DNA of 64,000 nt from positions 40,869,357-40,933,356 of the forward strand of contig CM060308.1 of the NCBI GenBank assembly GCA_030674185.1. Reading direction: 5' to 3'. The DNA comes from Monoplex corrugatus. Taxonomy: Eukaryota; Mollusca; Gastropoda; Littorinimorpha; Ranellidae. The notes under the pieces were generated by a model. The model saw only the letters and a list, made by a program, of their open reading frames with translations, did not search any database and was not told the origin of the DNA. Within the stretch, counting starts at the first letter, position 1; each line of letters opens with the position of its first letter. This document shows, piece by piece, positions 36,301 through 49,092 of the stretch. Made by a program: the position numbers and the translations under genes.

Positions 36301-39300
36301 CTCAACCACTAGTCTAGTATTTTGCAGTAAGTATGGCGTTTCGCATTAGCTGAGCTGATGCTCTGCTAAAATATGGTACAGTTATGAGTTAATATTAAAA
36401 ACATCTCGCAGACTTGCCTAAAACTGGACTTTTTTTTTCACAACTGCACCTGGCAAAAAGCAGAAAAAATCAACAAGAAACCTAAAGCACTTGACACAGC
36501 TTGCTGCCTGTCTCAATGTGGATGAGGATTTCACCTGATTGATCTGAATGGAGCCATCACCAGATTTACCCCAGTGTGTCGAGATATCAGATAAACCCAA
36601 CTAGATGAAGCCACCATCATACTTACCCAATTGGATGGCACCGTCATCAGATTTACCCAGGTAGATGGCACCATCATCAGATGTACCCAGGTGGATGGCA
36701 CCATCATCAGATTTACCCAGGTGGATGGCACCATCATCAGATTTACCCAGGTGGATGGCACCATCATCAGATTTACCCAGGTGGATGGCACCATCATCTG
36801 ATGTACCCAGGTGGATGGCACCATCATCAGATTTACCCAGGTGGATGGCACCATCATCAAATTTACCCAGGTGGATGGCACCATCATCTGATTTACCCAG
36901 GTGGATGGCAAAATCATCAGATTTACCCAGGTGGATGGCACCATCATCAGATTTACCCAAGTGGATGGCACATCATCTGATTTACCCAGGTGGATGGCAC
37001 CATCATCTGATTTACCCAGGTGGATGGCAAAATCATCAGATTTACCCAGGTGGATGCCACCATCATCTGATTTACCCAGGTGGATGGCATCATCATCAGA
37101 TTTACCCAGGTGGATGGCACTATCATCAGATTTACCCAGGTGGATGGCACCATCATCAGATTTACCCAGGTGGATCGCACCATCATCTGATTTACCCAGG
37201 TGGATCACCATCAACAGATTTACCCAGGTGATGGCACTATCATCAGATTTACCCAGGTGGATGGCCCATCATCAGATTTACCCAGGTGGATGGCGCCATC
37301 ATCAGATTTACCCAGGAGGATGGCACCATCATCAGATTTACCCAGGTGGATGGCACCATCATCTGATTTACCCAGGTGGATGGCACTATCATCAGATTTA
37401 CCCAGGTGGATGGCACTATCATCAGATTTACCCAGGTGGATCGCACCATCATCTGATTTATCCAGGTGGATCACGCCATCAACAGATTTACCCAGGTGGA
37501 TGGCACCATCATCAGATTTACCCAGGTGGATGGCGCCATCATCAGATTTACCCAGGTGGATGGCACCATCATCTGATTTACCCAGGTGGATGGCAACAAT
37601 CATCAGATTTACCCAGGTGGATGGCAAAATCATCAGATTTACCCAGGTGGATGGCACCATCATCAGATTTACCCAAGTGCATGGCACCATCATCAGATTT
37701 ACCCAGGTGGATGGCACCATCATCTGATTTACCCAGGTGGATGGCAAAATCATCAGATTTACCCAGGTGGATGGCACCATCATCTGATTTACCCAGGTGG
37801 ATGGCATCATCCATCAGATATATCACCCAGGTGGATGGCACTATCATCAGATTTACCCAGGTGGATGGCACCATCATCAGATTTACCCAGGTGGATGCGC
37901 CATCATCAGATTTACCCAGGTGGATGGCACCATCATCAGATTTACCCAGGTGGATGGCACCATCATCAGATTTACCCAGGTGGATGGCACATCATCAGAT
38001 TTACCCAGGTGGATGGCACTATCATCAGATTTACCCAGGTGGATGCACCATCAGATTTACCCAGGTGGATCACCATCATCAGATTTACCCAGGTGGATGG
38101 CACATCATCAGATTTACCCAGGTGGATGGCCATCATCAGATTTACCCAGGTGGATGGCACCATCATCTGATTTACCCAGGTGGATGGCACATCATCAGAT
38201 TTACCCAGGTGGATGGCACCATCATCAGATTTACCCAGGTGGATGGCACCATCATCAGATTTACCCAGGTGGATGGCACCATCATCAGATTTACCCAGGT
38301 GGATGGCACCATCATCAGATTTACCCAGGTGGATGGCACCATCATCAGATTTACCCAGGTGGATGGCACATCATCAGATTTACCCAGGTGGATGGCACCA
38401 TCATCTGATTTACCCAGGTGGATGGCACCATCATCTGATTTACCCAGGTGGATGGCACTATCATCAGATTTACCCAGGTGGATGGCACCATCATCAGATT
38501 TACCCAGGTGGATGGCACCATCATCAGATTTACCCAGGTGGATCACACCATCAACAGATTTACCCAGATGGATGGCACCATCATCATTACCAGATGATTG
38601 CACCATCAATACCAGGTGGATCGCACCATCATCTGATTTATCCAGGTGGATCACGCCATCAACAGATTTACCCAGGTGGATGGCACTATCATCAGATTTA
38701 CCCAGGTGGATGGCGCCATCATCAGATTTACCCAGGTGGATGGCGCCATCATCAGATTTACCCATGTGGATGGTGCCATCATCAGATTTACCCAGGTGGA
38801 TGGCACCATCATCAGATTTACCCAAGGTGGATGGCGCCATCATCAGATTTACCCAGGTGGATGGCACCATCAACAGATTTACCCAGGTGGATGGCACCAT
38901 CATCAGAATAACCCAGGTGGATGGCACCATCATCAGGTTTACCCAGGTGGATGGCACTATCATCAGATTTACCCAGGTGGATGGCACTATGAACAGATTT
39001 ACCCAGGTGGATGGCATCATCATCTGATTTACCCAGGTGGATGGCACCATCATCATTTTTACCCAGATGGATGGCACCATCATCAGATTTACCCAGGTGG
39101 ATGGCACCATCATCAGATTTACCCAGGTGGATGGCACTATCATCAGATTTACCCAGGTGGATCGCGCCATCATCTGATTTACCCAGGTGGATGGTGCCAT
39201 CATCAGATTTATCCCAGGTGGATGGCACCATCATCTGATTTACCCAGGTGGATCACGCCATCGACAGATTTACCCAGGTGGATGGCACTATCATCAGATT

Positions 39301-40686
39301 TACCCAGGTGGATGGCGCCATCATCAGATTTACCCAGGTGGATGGCACCATCATCAGATTTACCCAGGTGGATGGCGCCCATCATCAGATTTACCCAGGT
39401 AGATGGCGCCATCATCAGATTTACCCCAGGTGGATGGCGCCATCATCAGATTTACCCAGGTGGATGGCACCATCATCTGATTTACCCAGGTGGATGGCAT
39501 CATCATCAGATTTACCCAGGTGGATGGCGCCATCATCAGATTTACCCAGGTGGATGGCACCATCATCAGATTTACCAAGGTGGATGGCGCCATCATTGCA
39601 TTTATTATACAAACAAATGAATATTGCACATACATGTAATAACAAGCACAGCCTTAATCCCTCAGATACTCAAACTGCTTGCCATCGGTATTCACACACT
39701 CCTCTAATCGGAGAGCGGAATTAAGCATTATAATAATGATGTGATACTTACTGTAGTGTATACCTACTTTTGCACCCGCCTGTAGTGTATATAAGATACG
39801 TTATTTTCGTTCATTTTACTCAGTTATTGTTTAAAAAGAAAAAGAAAAGAGAAATAGAAAGGAAAAGTAGTAAGTCCAGTACTTAACTCCCCAAGTAAAC
39901 AGTTTGCAACATCATATTGAAAAGTGTTATATTCGATGCAGACATTTACAGGTAGAACTGTTGATACGTTTGTCCAAATAGGTGTGTGAGTGTAGCAAAT
40001 GTAAGTGGTTGTAGCGAATATGACAGGAATTTTGCTGTGGATGCATGTCTGCATGGACAGTGCAGCAGATGGAGCTATTACTTATTTACTATGAAGGATA
40101 GAGGCAGGGCTTCTCATGTACTACCATGACGGAAGGACAGTATAAAGGTCCATCTCCACACAGGAAAGTTGACCACCAACTATATGGCAGAAGAGATAAC
40201 TGTAATGGAAACAGCAAAAATCATAAAAGCAGATGATACCCAAACCTCTAAAATTGTCTTCTTAATGGATTATAAAACCTTGACAGAGTCCAAGTGACAA
40301 TCATACCAAATCTTGACAGAACTAACAGAACAGGCATGCACTATGTTAGTAAAGATAAGTGGATTCTTGCCCACTGTGGCAGGTGTGCAAGTTTGTATGT
40401 ACTTGTGTGTGAGCGTGCATGCCTCTGCAGTGTGTGTGAGCGCGAATGCCTGTAGAGTGTGTGTGGGTGAATGCAGAATTATTTTAGACTTTTGAAGTTG
40501 TGGGATTCACCAGCATGTATGTGTATTTGTGTGTGGGCTTATGTGAATAGTTATGTACTTTGTAAAAATTCTTGTAGAGCAAGGCTGTGAATTGTATTAG
40601 ATTGTCCATTCAACTCGTACAGAAGATATCTCAAAATCTGTAATTATTCATGTCAAAATATGTTTTGTAGATGAGTGAAAGTAAAG

Positions 40687-40748
<62 letters not shown>

Positions 40749-40953
40749 TGGATTTTGTTTTTCATATATGGTGTAATTTGTTGTATACATGTTTGTACAT
40801 AGAAATTATTATATACCTGAATACTTTACTTTAATAATGAAAATTAAAAATCACTCAGGAAAAAAACTTTGCTTTATGATCTGTCTATTTATAGCTATAT
40901 CTCTCTCCATATATATATAATATATAGAGAGAGAGATATACACACACACACAC

Positions 40954-41031
<78 letters not shown>

Positions 41032-44000
41032 ATATTTGACATTTCATCAAGCGTTATCAGCTTACATTATGATTAATGTCATCAGTGATTCCTTGTTCTC
41101 TTATCCAATTTCTTCCCCCCCCCCCCCTACATTATGATTAATGTCTCAGTGATTCCTTGTTCTCTTATCCAATTTCTTCCCCCCCCCCCCCCCCCCACAC
41201 TTACATTATGATTAATGTCTTCAGTGATTCCTTGTTCTCTTATCCAATTTCTTTCCTCCCCCCCCCCCCCCCCCCCCCACTTTAGTTTTTTCCTTCTTTT
41301 TTTATGCTCATGACTTGTTTTCTTTGTCTCTTTATCTTGTCAGTTATCATGAATCACCTTGTTTATGTTCTTGTCACTATAACTCTTGTTATTCTAACAA
41401 TAAAGAATTACTGAATTCAATTGATTCAGCGTTACATCTGTGAAAATGAACAGGCAGACTCTCTGGGGAATTTGAGCACACTACAATAGCAGCAACATTC
41501 CATCTCCTTCTAAGTATCATGACAAAAAGAGAAAAAAAATCCACCCTGAGCTTGCATTACCTTCAGCAACAAAAACAAACCACATTCTTCTGCCTGAGAA
41601 CTGGACACTGTCACCTACTCCATTATATGTGCTGAATGGAGCTGTTCCACACTGATGAGTTTCCATGCCAGACAAGACCACAGTCTTCAGAGTATGTTCT
41701 AGAGTTTATCCACTATTCAGAAATATATCAGAAATTTAAAAAAATAGCGGTGGTTAAGTGGATAAACTCTGAAAAAGCAGCTCTGGGGCAATAAAGAGTA
41801 TTTGATGAAAACCATGTCTTTCATCCAGACCTCCAGATGGTCTGTTTGAGGTGTAATCATGACTTCAACTTTACGAAACTTTAAATATATTCATGGACTT
41901 CTTAAACATGGAGTTTTCTGCAAAGATGCATACATCCACATTTAGAGTTATAAAACTTTAAAGTTAAAAAAAAGATATAGTAATGTGCAAATGGTGCCCA
42001 TGAACCAGACCCTGAGCTATGAGTAAATAGCACCTCCACCTTCTTGTTGTCTCGGGGGAAATAAAAGCTAAAAGTCTTGTCCACGGATGAGGAAGAGACA
42101 CACCAAATCTTAAAGCAGCTGGATGAGCTGGTGGCCTCTTCAAGAATGAGGTTCAAACCTAAGAAATCCCGAAGTCTCTCACTGCGAAAAGGAAAAGTGG
42201 CAGATTCAGTCAAATTCATTGTAGCCAACCAAGCCATCCCCACTGTCACAGAAGAGCCAGTAAAAAGTCTCGGAAGATGGTATGATGACTCCCTGAAAGA
42301 CACACAAAGGGGATGTGAAACCAAGCAAACAGCAGAAGAAGGCCTGAAGAAAATAGATAACTGCGGACTGCCAGGCAAATACAAAGTCTGGTGTCTACAG
42401 TTCATGCTGATACCAAAGCTGCTGTGGCCACTGCTAATCTATGACATTTGCACCAGCACAGTCGAAGCAATGGAAGCCAAAATCAACAAATACACAAGAA
42501 AATGGCTCGGTGTCCCACCTGGTCTCACTGATGTTGCATTCTACTAGTCGTCAAGCAATGCTGAAGCTACCTCTCAAATCCATAGTGGAGGAATACAAAG
42601 TTGGAAAAGCAAGACTGTTGAGCATGCTGGAGGAATCGGAAGACAATATCGTGAGATCAGTTCATCCAAAGCTGAGAACTGGCAGAAAGTGGAAAGTCCA
42701 AGAGGCTGTAAACAATGCCAAGAGAAACCTCAGCATCAAAGAAATAATTGGACACACGCAAACCAACAGACAGGGACTGGGAGCAACAAAAATGCAGTGG
42801 TGGTCCAAAGCCAAAGGGAAGGAAAAAAGAGACATGATCATACAGGAGTTGAAGGAAGAAGAAGATGTCAAAAGAGTGCAGAAGGCAGTCCAGCAAGGTC
42901 AACAGGGGCAATGGACAACATGGGACAGTGCACTCCAAAGAAGTCTCAGCTGGAACGATATGTGGCACATGGCTCCTCTAAGGATAAGCTTCCTCCTCAG
43001 ATCTGTATATGACCTGCTCCCCTCGAATGCAAACTTAGTGAAATGGGGGAAAGCAGACGACCCAGCATGTCCGCTCTGTCAGAAGAAACAAACAGTGGAA
43101 CATGTCCTAAGCTCTTGCAAAGTAGCGCTAGCCCAAGGAAGGTATACATGGAGGCACAACCAAGTTCTGAAAGTGATCACAGATGTGGTTAGCGAAAAAA
43201 TCATGACCCCAAACGCACCAATTGCTATGACAACGTTCTACAAAGCAGGAGGGAAACAGGTCTGGCCCGAAAGTGCTATGACAACCAGCACATTGCCAAA
43301 GGGTCTTCTGGATGGAGCAGTCGACTGGGAGTGTACAGCAGACCTCCCAGAGTGGAGAAATTACCCAGATGTCATCAGCAAGACAGGCATGAGACCAGAC
43401 ATCGCTCTCCACTCTGACTCCTCGAAACAAGTGATTCTGATAGAACTCACTGTGCCATACGAAAGCAGAATGGAAGAAGCACATATCTACAAGACCGAAA
43501 AATACGCCGGTCTTGCCAGCACCCTGAAGAAAGCAGGTCTGCGGGTCAAAATCTTCGCCATAGAGGTCGGGGCAAGAGGGTTTGTGGGCACCTCCGCTTA
43601 TGATCTCATGAAACAACTCGCCATTTCTGGGAAGAAGAGGACTAGAGCCCTTAAAGCGATGGCAGAGGCAGCAGAAAGGAGCTCAAGCTGGATCTGGGCA
43701 AGGAGGAACGAAAAAAGTGAACTTCATAAGGATTAAATTCCCTACAGATGATGTGTGCCCCGTTAGCACATTGGTAAAACCGCGTACCGCAGTTCTGAAG
43801 CGCAGAATCGCCCAGGTTCGATCCCCGGCGTGGGGGGAAAAAAAAAAAAAAAAAAAAAAATAGACAACAGCAGAAGGGCATCCAGGAGTCATGACCTGGA
43901 TGTGGCCCGGCCCCCGAGAGTGTAAGGAATTCAGGGCCGAAACACTTGTCTAAAGGGGGTTACTTCTCTGAAGACCTTCTGTTGTCTAGCTCTCCCTAGA

Positions 44001-47000
44001 GTTTCTTTCTACCTAAGGTCATAAACCCTCACAGAAAATCACCACTGCCATGTGGTTGTCTCAGGAGAGACAAGACTAAGGGATTAAATCCTGACAGAAA
44101 AATCAAGGGTTTTTTATTTTGATCAACCCTCAGGTTGGTCACAGTTTTTCATGTTTGACCCCAGTAGCTCAGTTATTTAGAACGCCATGCTAATAATGCA
44201 GTGTCATGGGTTCAATCGTCAGATGAGCTGCAGTTTTTGTTGTTGTATCTTTATGAGGGCTGGTTGGCTCTGCTGATAGAGCCATGGACTCACAGATTTA
44301 CAACTTGGTTTCAGCCCCAGGTTGCAACATAATTAGCCAGTTTTCTGCGCATCGTAATGCTCCATAGAGTCCATTTATTCTGATGTTGTCAGCTTAGTGT
44401 TTCATAGGTCTCATCCTCTCCTTGATGCCATCTCTTCTTATTTTAAGACCTTGCCAGCACATAGGGTTTTACACAGGCTTAAAGAGTCTGCTGTATGATT
44501 ACTGGAGGATTGGGTGGAACATGTGTGGAATTGTTTGAATGCTGTGAATCCGTATTGAACAAATTCCAACCAAGTCTCTATGTAATGATGGACTTAACTG
44601 CAAGATCTCCAAGGCTTCCCTGTTTAGAGAAAAATCAAGGGGTGCCTGACACAAACCCTTCATCAAGCGCCTGAAGACTATCTCCTGAAGAAGACCTCAT
44701 GAAGAAGCTGAACATTTCAAATTTTGTGATGGTGTAGACCAGTGTATCTTGCAGGCAAAAGATTTCTTCATTGTTTTTAATGGAAAGATCTGGAAATAAC
44801 CATACTCTAATGCATACATGTGTATGTGTGTATGTTTCAGAGTGAGCCAATCAAAGTATGTGTAACAGGGGCTGCTGGTCAGATTGCTTACTCCCTCTTA
44901 TTTTCTGTGGCCAAAGGGGACGTTTTTGGCAAGAAACAGGTGTGTACATGTTGGTTGTATTGTAAAATGCATGTATTGTTCAGTTTTGTTAACTTGTGTG
45001 ATGAGTTCTTGTAGTTTTCATGCTTTTTTTTTGTTTGTTTTTGTTTTGTTTCTTTGGGTTTTTTTTTTAACACAGCTCAATGTGGTATATCCTGTCTAAA
45101 ACCTGTAAGTTAAATTAGCATGCATGCACGTCCACACACACACACTCACACGCACGCGCAATGTATGTGGTCAGTGCATTTTGAAATCTGTCAGTCCATC
45201 AGTTCTGGGACAGATGACATAACAAGTCCATCACTCAGCTGTGTTATACATCTGTTTCTCTGTCTGTGTCTGTGTGCGCACGTGCATGTGTATGCGTGTT
45301 TTGATGTGTATGCATAGGGGTGATTCTGAATTCCTTAAAAATAAAATGAAGACATTTGTTAACAGCCTATTATCCTGACTCTACTGGACATCCCAGCGAT
45401 GGAAGGTGTGCTGAATGGTATTGTCATGGAATTGATGGACTGTGCCCTGCCTCTTCTCAAACGTATGTAACTCATATAATGGTAGAAAACAATTAAGTGA
45501 TGTAAATTCATTCATTGATCTGTGGAGCTTCAGGGGACATCATCATGGATTGTGTTCAGTGTCATTACTAATCAATCTTCAATTCCAGTATATATGTAGC
45601 ATGGGTATAAAGATAGATACAATAATAAACACATGGCCTCATTGCTAATCAAATTATAAAGTTTCTAACTGGAATATATATTTCAAGGGGCTTGGTAGGC
45701 ATAGAGCTCCTGCTTTCAGTCTGCTTGAGTTTGAGTTTGGCGTGACAAAAACTGCTTGCGACCTCTATTCCACCTAACCTTGTTCAAGGTTGGGGAAAGT
45801 AAAAGCAAGGGAAAGGAGGTGGGCACCATCTTCATTATGCTGGTTCTAAGAATAGTTGAGGTTTCTACCACCTCAGGATTATAGGACAGTCTCCCCTCCC
45901 TTTCCCCCATCCCCATCCCCTTATTTTAATTATGGATGTTTGTGTTTATGATACTTGATCTATGGAAATTGTCAAATGTCCGTATTATGTATATTGCTTT
46001 CATCATTAATATTCATTTGGAACTGTACACTGTTTGTCAAGGGTTATTTTTATTTTCTTTGTTCTATGACCCCAGTATTCATACATATGTTTTCTTACTG
46101 CTTTTGAAGATTTGTCATTATTTTGTTTTTTTATAAGTGTTGCATTGTAGCTGATTTTTTCCACTGCAGTACATGTTAAGACTTGTACTCATGCACCCTG
46201 TCCACCAGCATCCTGCATTGTCAACCATGCTAGGAAAGCAAGAAGCTTAACACTTTGACTTCCTCATCCTGTCTACCAGCTTCCTGCAGGAAGCTGGTGG
46301 ACAGGGAGTCAGAGAGTTAAGGTTTTGTACTTTGTGTATAAGGTGTGGGAGTCAAAAGGGTTAAATGGCCATGGTGTATTATCTTTATGCCATACTTAAG
46401 TAAATGAAGTAAAAGATGACTGTGGTTTTTGTAAATATACCTGATGGAATGTTTAATTTGTGTCTATTGAGTTGGTCATACCACCCCTTGGCATCTTTTC
46501 AGTTCTGCTGTGTGCCACACCAGATTTACCCAAAACCGCCACCTTGTTTCCCCTCTCTCCCCCCATTCCAAACCAGACATCCTTCACATAAATTATACAC
46601 AAATAAGCCTATGAATCACCAACATAAATCTTATGTGAACATGCACAATGCGACAGAGTTCAATAGCGGACAGAGGAAAACGACTTTACCTTCTGTGAAC
46701 TCCATCTGGGAAATTTCTTACATTCCAGCCGTAAAGAGGTTGATTTTCTGGGGAGTCATTTATGATCAAAAGTTAGATTTCATTAGTCATATCCAGCATT
46801 AAGGGCTAATTTTCTGGGAGTTGTCTATGACCAAAAGTTAAATTTCCGTAGTCATGTCCAACATCTTAACTCTTTCACCGCCAAGTTTCCCCAGAAATGG
46901 CACTCCTCAATGCCAAGTACATTTTGGGCAGCCAATTTTGCAGCGCGGTATGCATTTTTAAAAGCTTATATCTCAAAGACTGTTAAAGATTTTCACTTTT

Positions 47001-49057
47001 TTTCTTTTTGCTGTGTAAAGGGCAGATGTTGTATTTATATATGAATGCTTGCTTATGTTCATGTGCTTGATTAATTATTCCACAGATAATCTTATTATAA
47101 AGAAAAACAAACAATTTTTTTTCATACGGTTAAGTAGTTGTACTACTGACCTTATTTTGTGAGTTGTGCACCAGATATCATTATAAGAAATGAGGAAAAG
47201 CAATGGAAAATCTACACACAAAGTCAGCTGTCTGCTTATTTTACTCGGAGTGGTAGACAGTGCGTGTCGATTTGCAGCCATTTTGGAGAAAACGTGACGT
47301 AAATTCCGACAGTTAACAAAGCCACACTTCGGCCTTACTGCTGAAAAACTAGGTCGCTGGGTAAAGTTTAAAAATAGCACAGTCACCTACGTTTACCAGA
47401 GGAGCTGACGAAAGCTTTGTACCCGCGTAAAAAGTTATCGTTTAGCATGACCCCTCCAAGTCGCACAAATGCGACCATGGCGGTCGTATGGGAAGTCGCT
47501 TGATTGCGACCATGGCAGGAAAAGAGTTAAAACCTCCTGCCAGGTATCTCTGAATGTTCTTGGAATCACAGCTCACACAGATGGGTTGCTGATTAGAAAA
47601 CACTGCTCCACCTCTCTAGGACCTTGGTCCATTCTAAACTAGACTATGGCTGCATTGTATATGGTTCTGCAAGACCATCCTATTTAAAAATACATGATCC
47701 CATTTGTCATCAAGGACTCTGCCTCTATTTTGGAGCATTCCAGACCACCCCTGTGGTAGCTGCATAGCTATACTGAGGATAGGGAACTCTCTGTCTCCAA
47801 TCATAGACCAAAACTTAAACTACTGCCTGAAACTGTTTTCTATAGAGAAAAAAATCAGTGCCATGACTACATCTTCAACCTTAATATATTCTTCCTCATT
47901 GAATCTGTATCTTTCCTTTCATGCAGAATGTGGGTATAGATCTGGCAATTGTTTCAGACTTCTCCAAATTTTTGGACAGCTCACCATGGACTGTTGAAAC
48001 TCCAAATGTGTCTTTTTTGATCTTGCTTTCTTGTGTAAAGACTCCACCAGTTCATCGGCATACAAGTCCTTTTATGCAGAATCTATCAAAACTCTGTGTC
48101 ATCATACGAAATATTTACAGATGGATTAAAGATTGATGAAGGTGTTGCTGCTGCTGCCTACTGTTCTGCTACTTCCATTTGACCATTTTGAAAGCATATC
48201 TCCTCTGATATGTCAATCTATACCACAGAATTGACTGATCTGGTTTTGGCAAAATAAAATGATATTCCAATCCAGGCACAAAGATGCACATCTTTTCATA
48301 TTCCCTTTCCACTCTGGAGGCAATTGTTGGCTGTAACATCAGCCACCTTGTCAGCTAAAAATCTTTCAACTGTTTTCCTGTCTTAAAACTGATGGATACA
48401 ACAAAATTCTTGCCTGGATTCTGGCTACAGTGGAATTTGAGGCCATCAAATAACTCACTGCCTTGCCAAGAATGCCACAAGGGGAAATATGCCTGAATCC
48501 TTCATTCATTACACAATTCCAATGCTGCACGCCTTGTACTCAAAAAGAAAAAAGCTGACCACATATCTCCTCTCCTGGCACAACTTCACTGGCTCCCTGT
48601 ATCAAAGCGCATACAGTACAAACTAGACACCATGTGCTACAAAAGCCTCAATAACGCAGCCCCCGATTACCTGTCAAGCCTACTTGAGATCTATGTTCCC
48701 TCACGTACCCTCCGCTCTGCCTCTGATCCTCTGACTCTTCGCTTTCCACGCACTAAGCTCAATACCTATGGTCCACGAGCCTTCTCTGTTTCTGGTCCAC
48801 TCTCCTGGAACAAACTTCCTCTCTCAGTCCGTCAGCAACCTACTTTTGTCTCCTTCAAGTCCGCTCTCAAAACTCACCTTTTCTCTCCTGCATAAAATCC
48901 TAACCTCACTCAACCCTCCCCTCTGCAGCCTGTCTCCGCTCGGAGGGAATCACATGGTTATAATATATAATTGTATGCTATGCTCTCTATAATTTTCCAT
49001 TGCTTTTATTCTTGCTTTTATTGCTTTTATTCTTTCTCCCCATTTATAGCCAAGCGT

Positions 49058-49092
<35 letters not shown>

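Larger units (their letters stand above)
40080..41790 (+). pseudogene. RNase H LINE remnant split by an insertion
   Basis: 40120-40400 reads [27 protein letters not shown] and [11 protein letters not shown], the pattern of a LINE RNase H domain. 41540-41740 reads [29 protein letters not shown] and EYVLEF, the usual tail with the RTGH motif. About 1 kb of other sequence ending AATAAAGAATTACTGAATTC (41400) separates them. Both parts have stops. Confidence 0.65.
42040..44020 (+). mobile_element. 5'-truncated restriction-like-endonuclease LINE (R2/NeSL-like) with tRNA-like 3' UTR
   Basis: Coding part 42077-43736 starts in the RT thumb region ([25 protein letters not shown]). One extra T at about 42544 shifts the frame, which then stays open. 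Next come a CCHC knuckle [17 protein letters not shown] and a PD..ExK-like endonuclease core, [20 protein letters not shown] then VPYE. The frame ends [11 protein letters not shown]. The 3' UTR has a tRNA-like segment (43757-43838), poly-A, the hairpin CATCCAGGAGTCATGACCTG and a conserved tail to about 44010. Two degenerate relatives: 18.2-18.7 and 60.4-62.5 kb. Confidence 0.88.

Noticed and set aside
36901..39027. 708-codon plus-strand frame of decapeptide repeats (and several long minus frames)
   Set aside because: Produced by a 30-bp minisatellite with no stop codon. Frames on both strands are equally open, no start context or splice structure is convincing, and it lies in an MDH1 intron.
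43757..43838. Functional tRNA gene
   Set aside because: A- and B-box-like motifs exist, but the anticodon arm is poor and the segment sits in a LINE 3' UTR followed by poly-A.
44158..44226. Functional tRNA-Ile(AAT)
   Set aside because: Stems show several mismatches and the acceptor ends do not pair well; a pseudogene or SINE relic is more likely.
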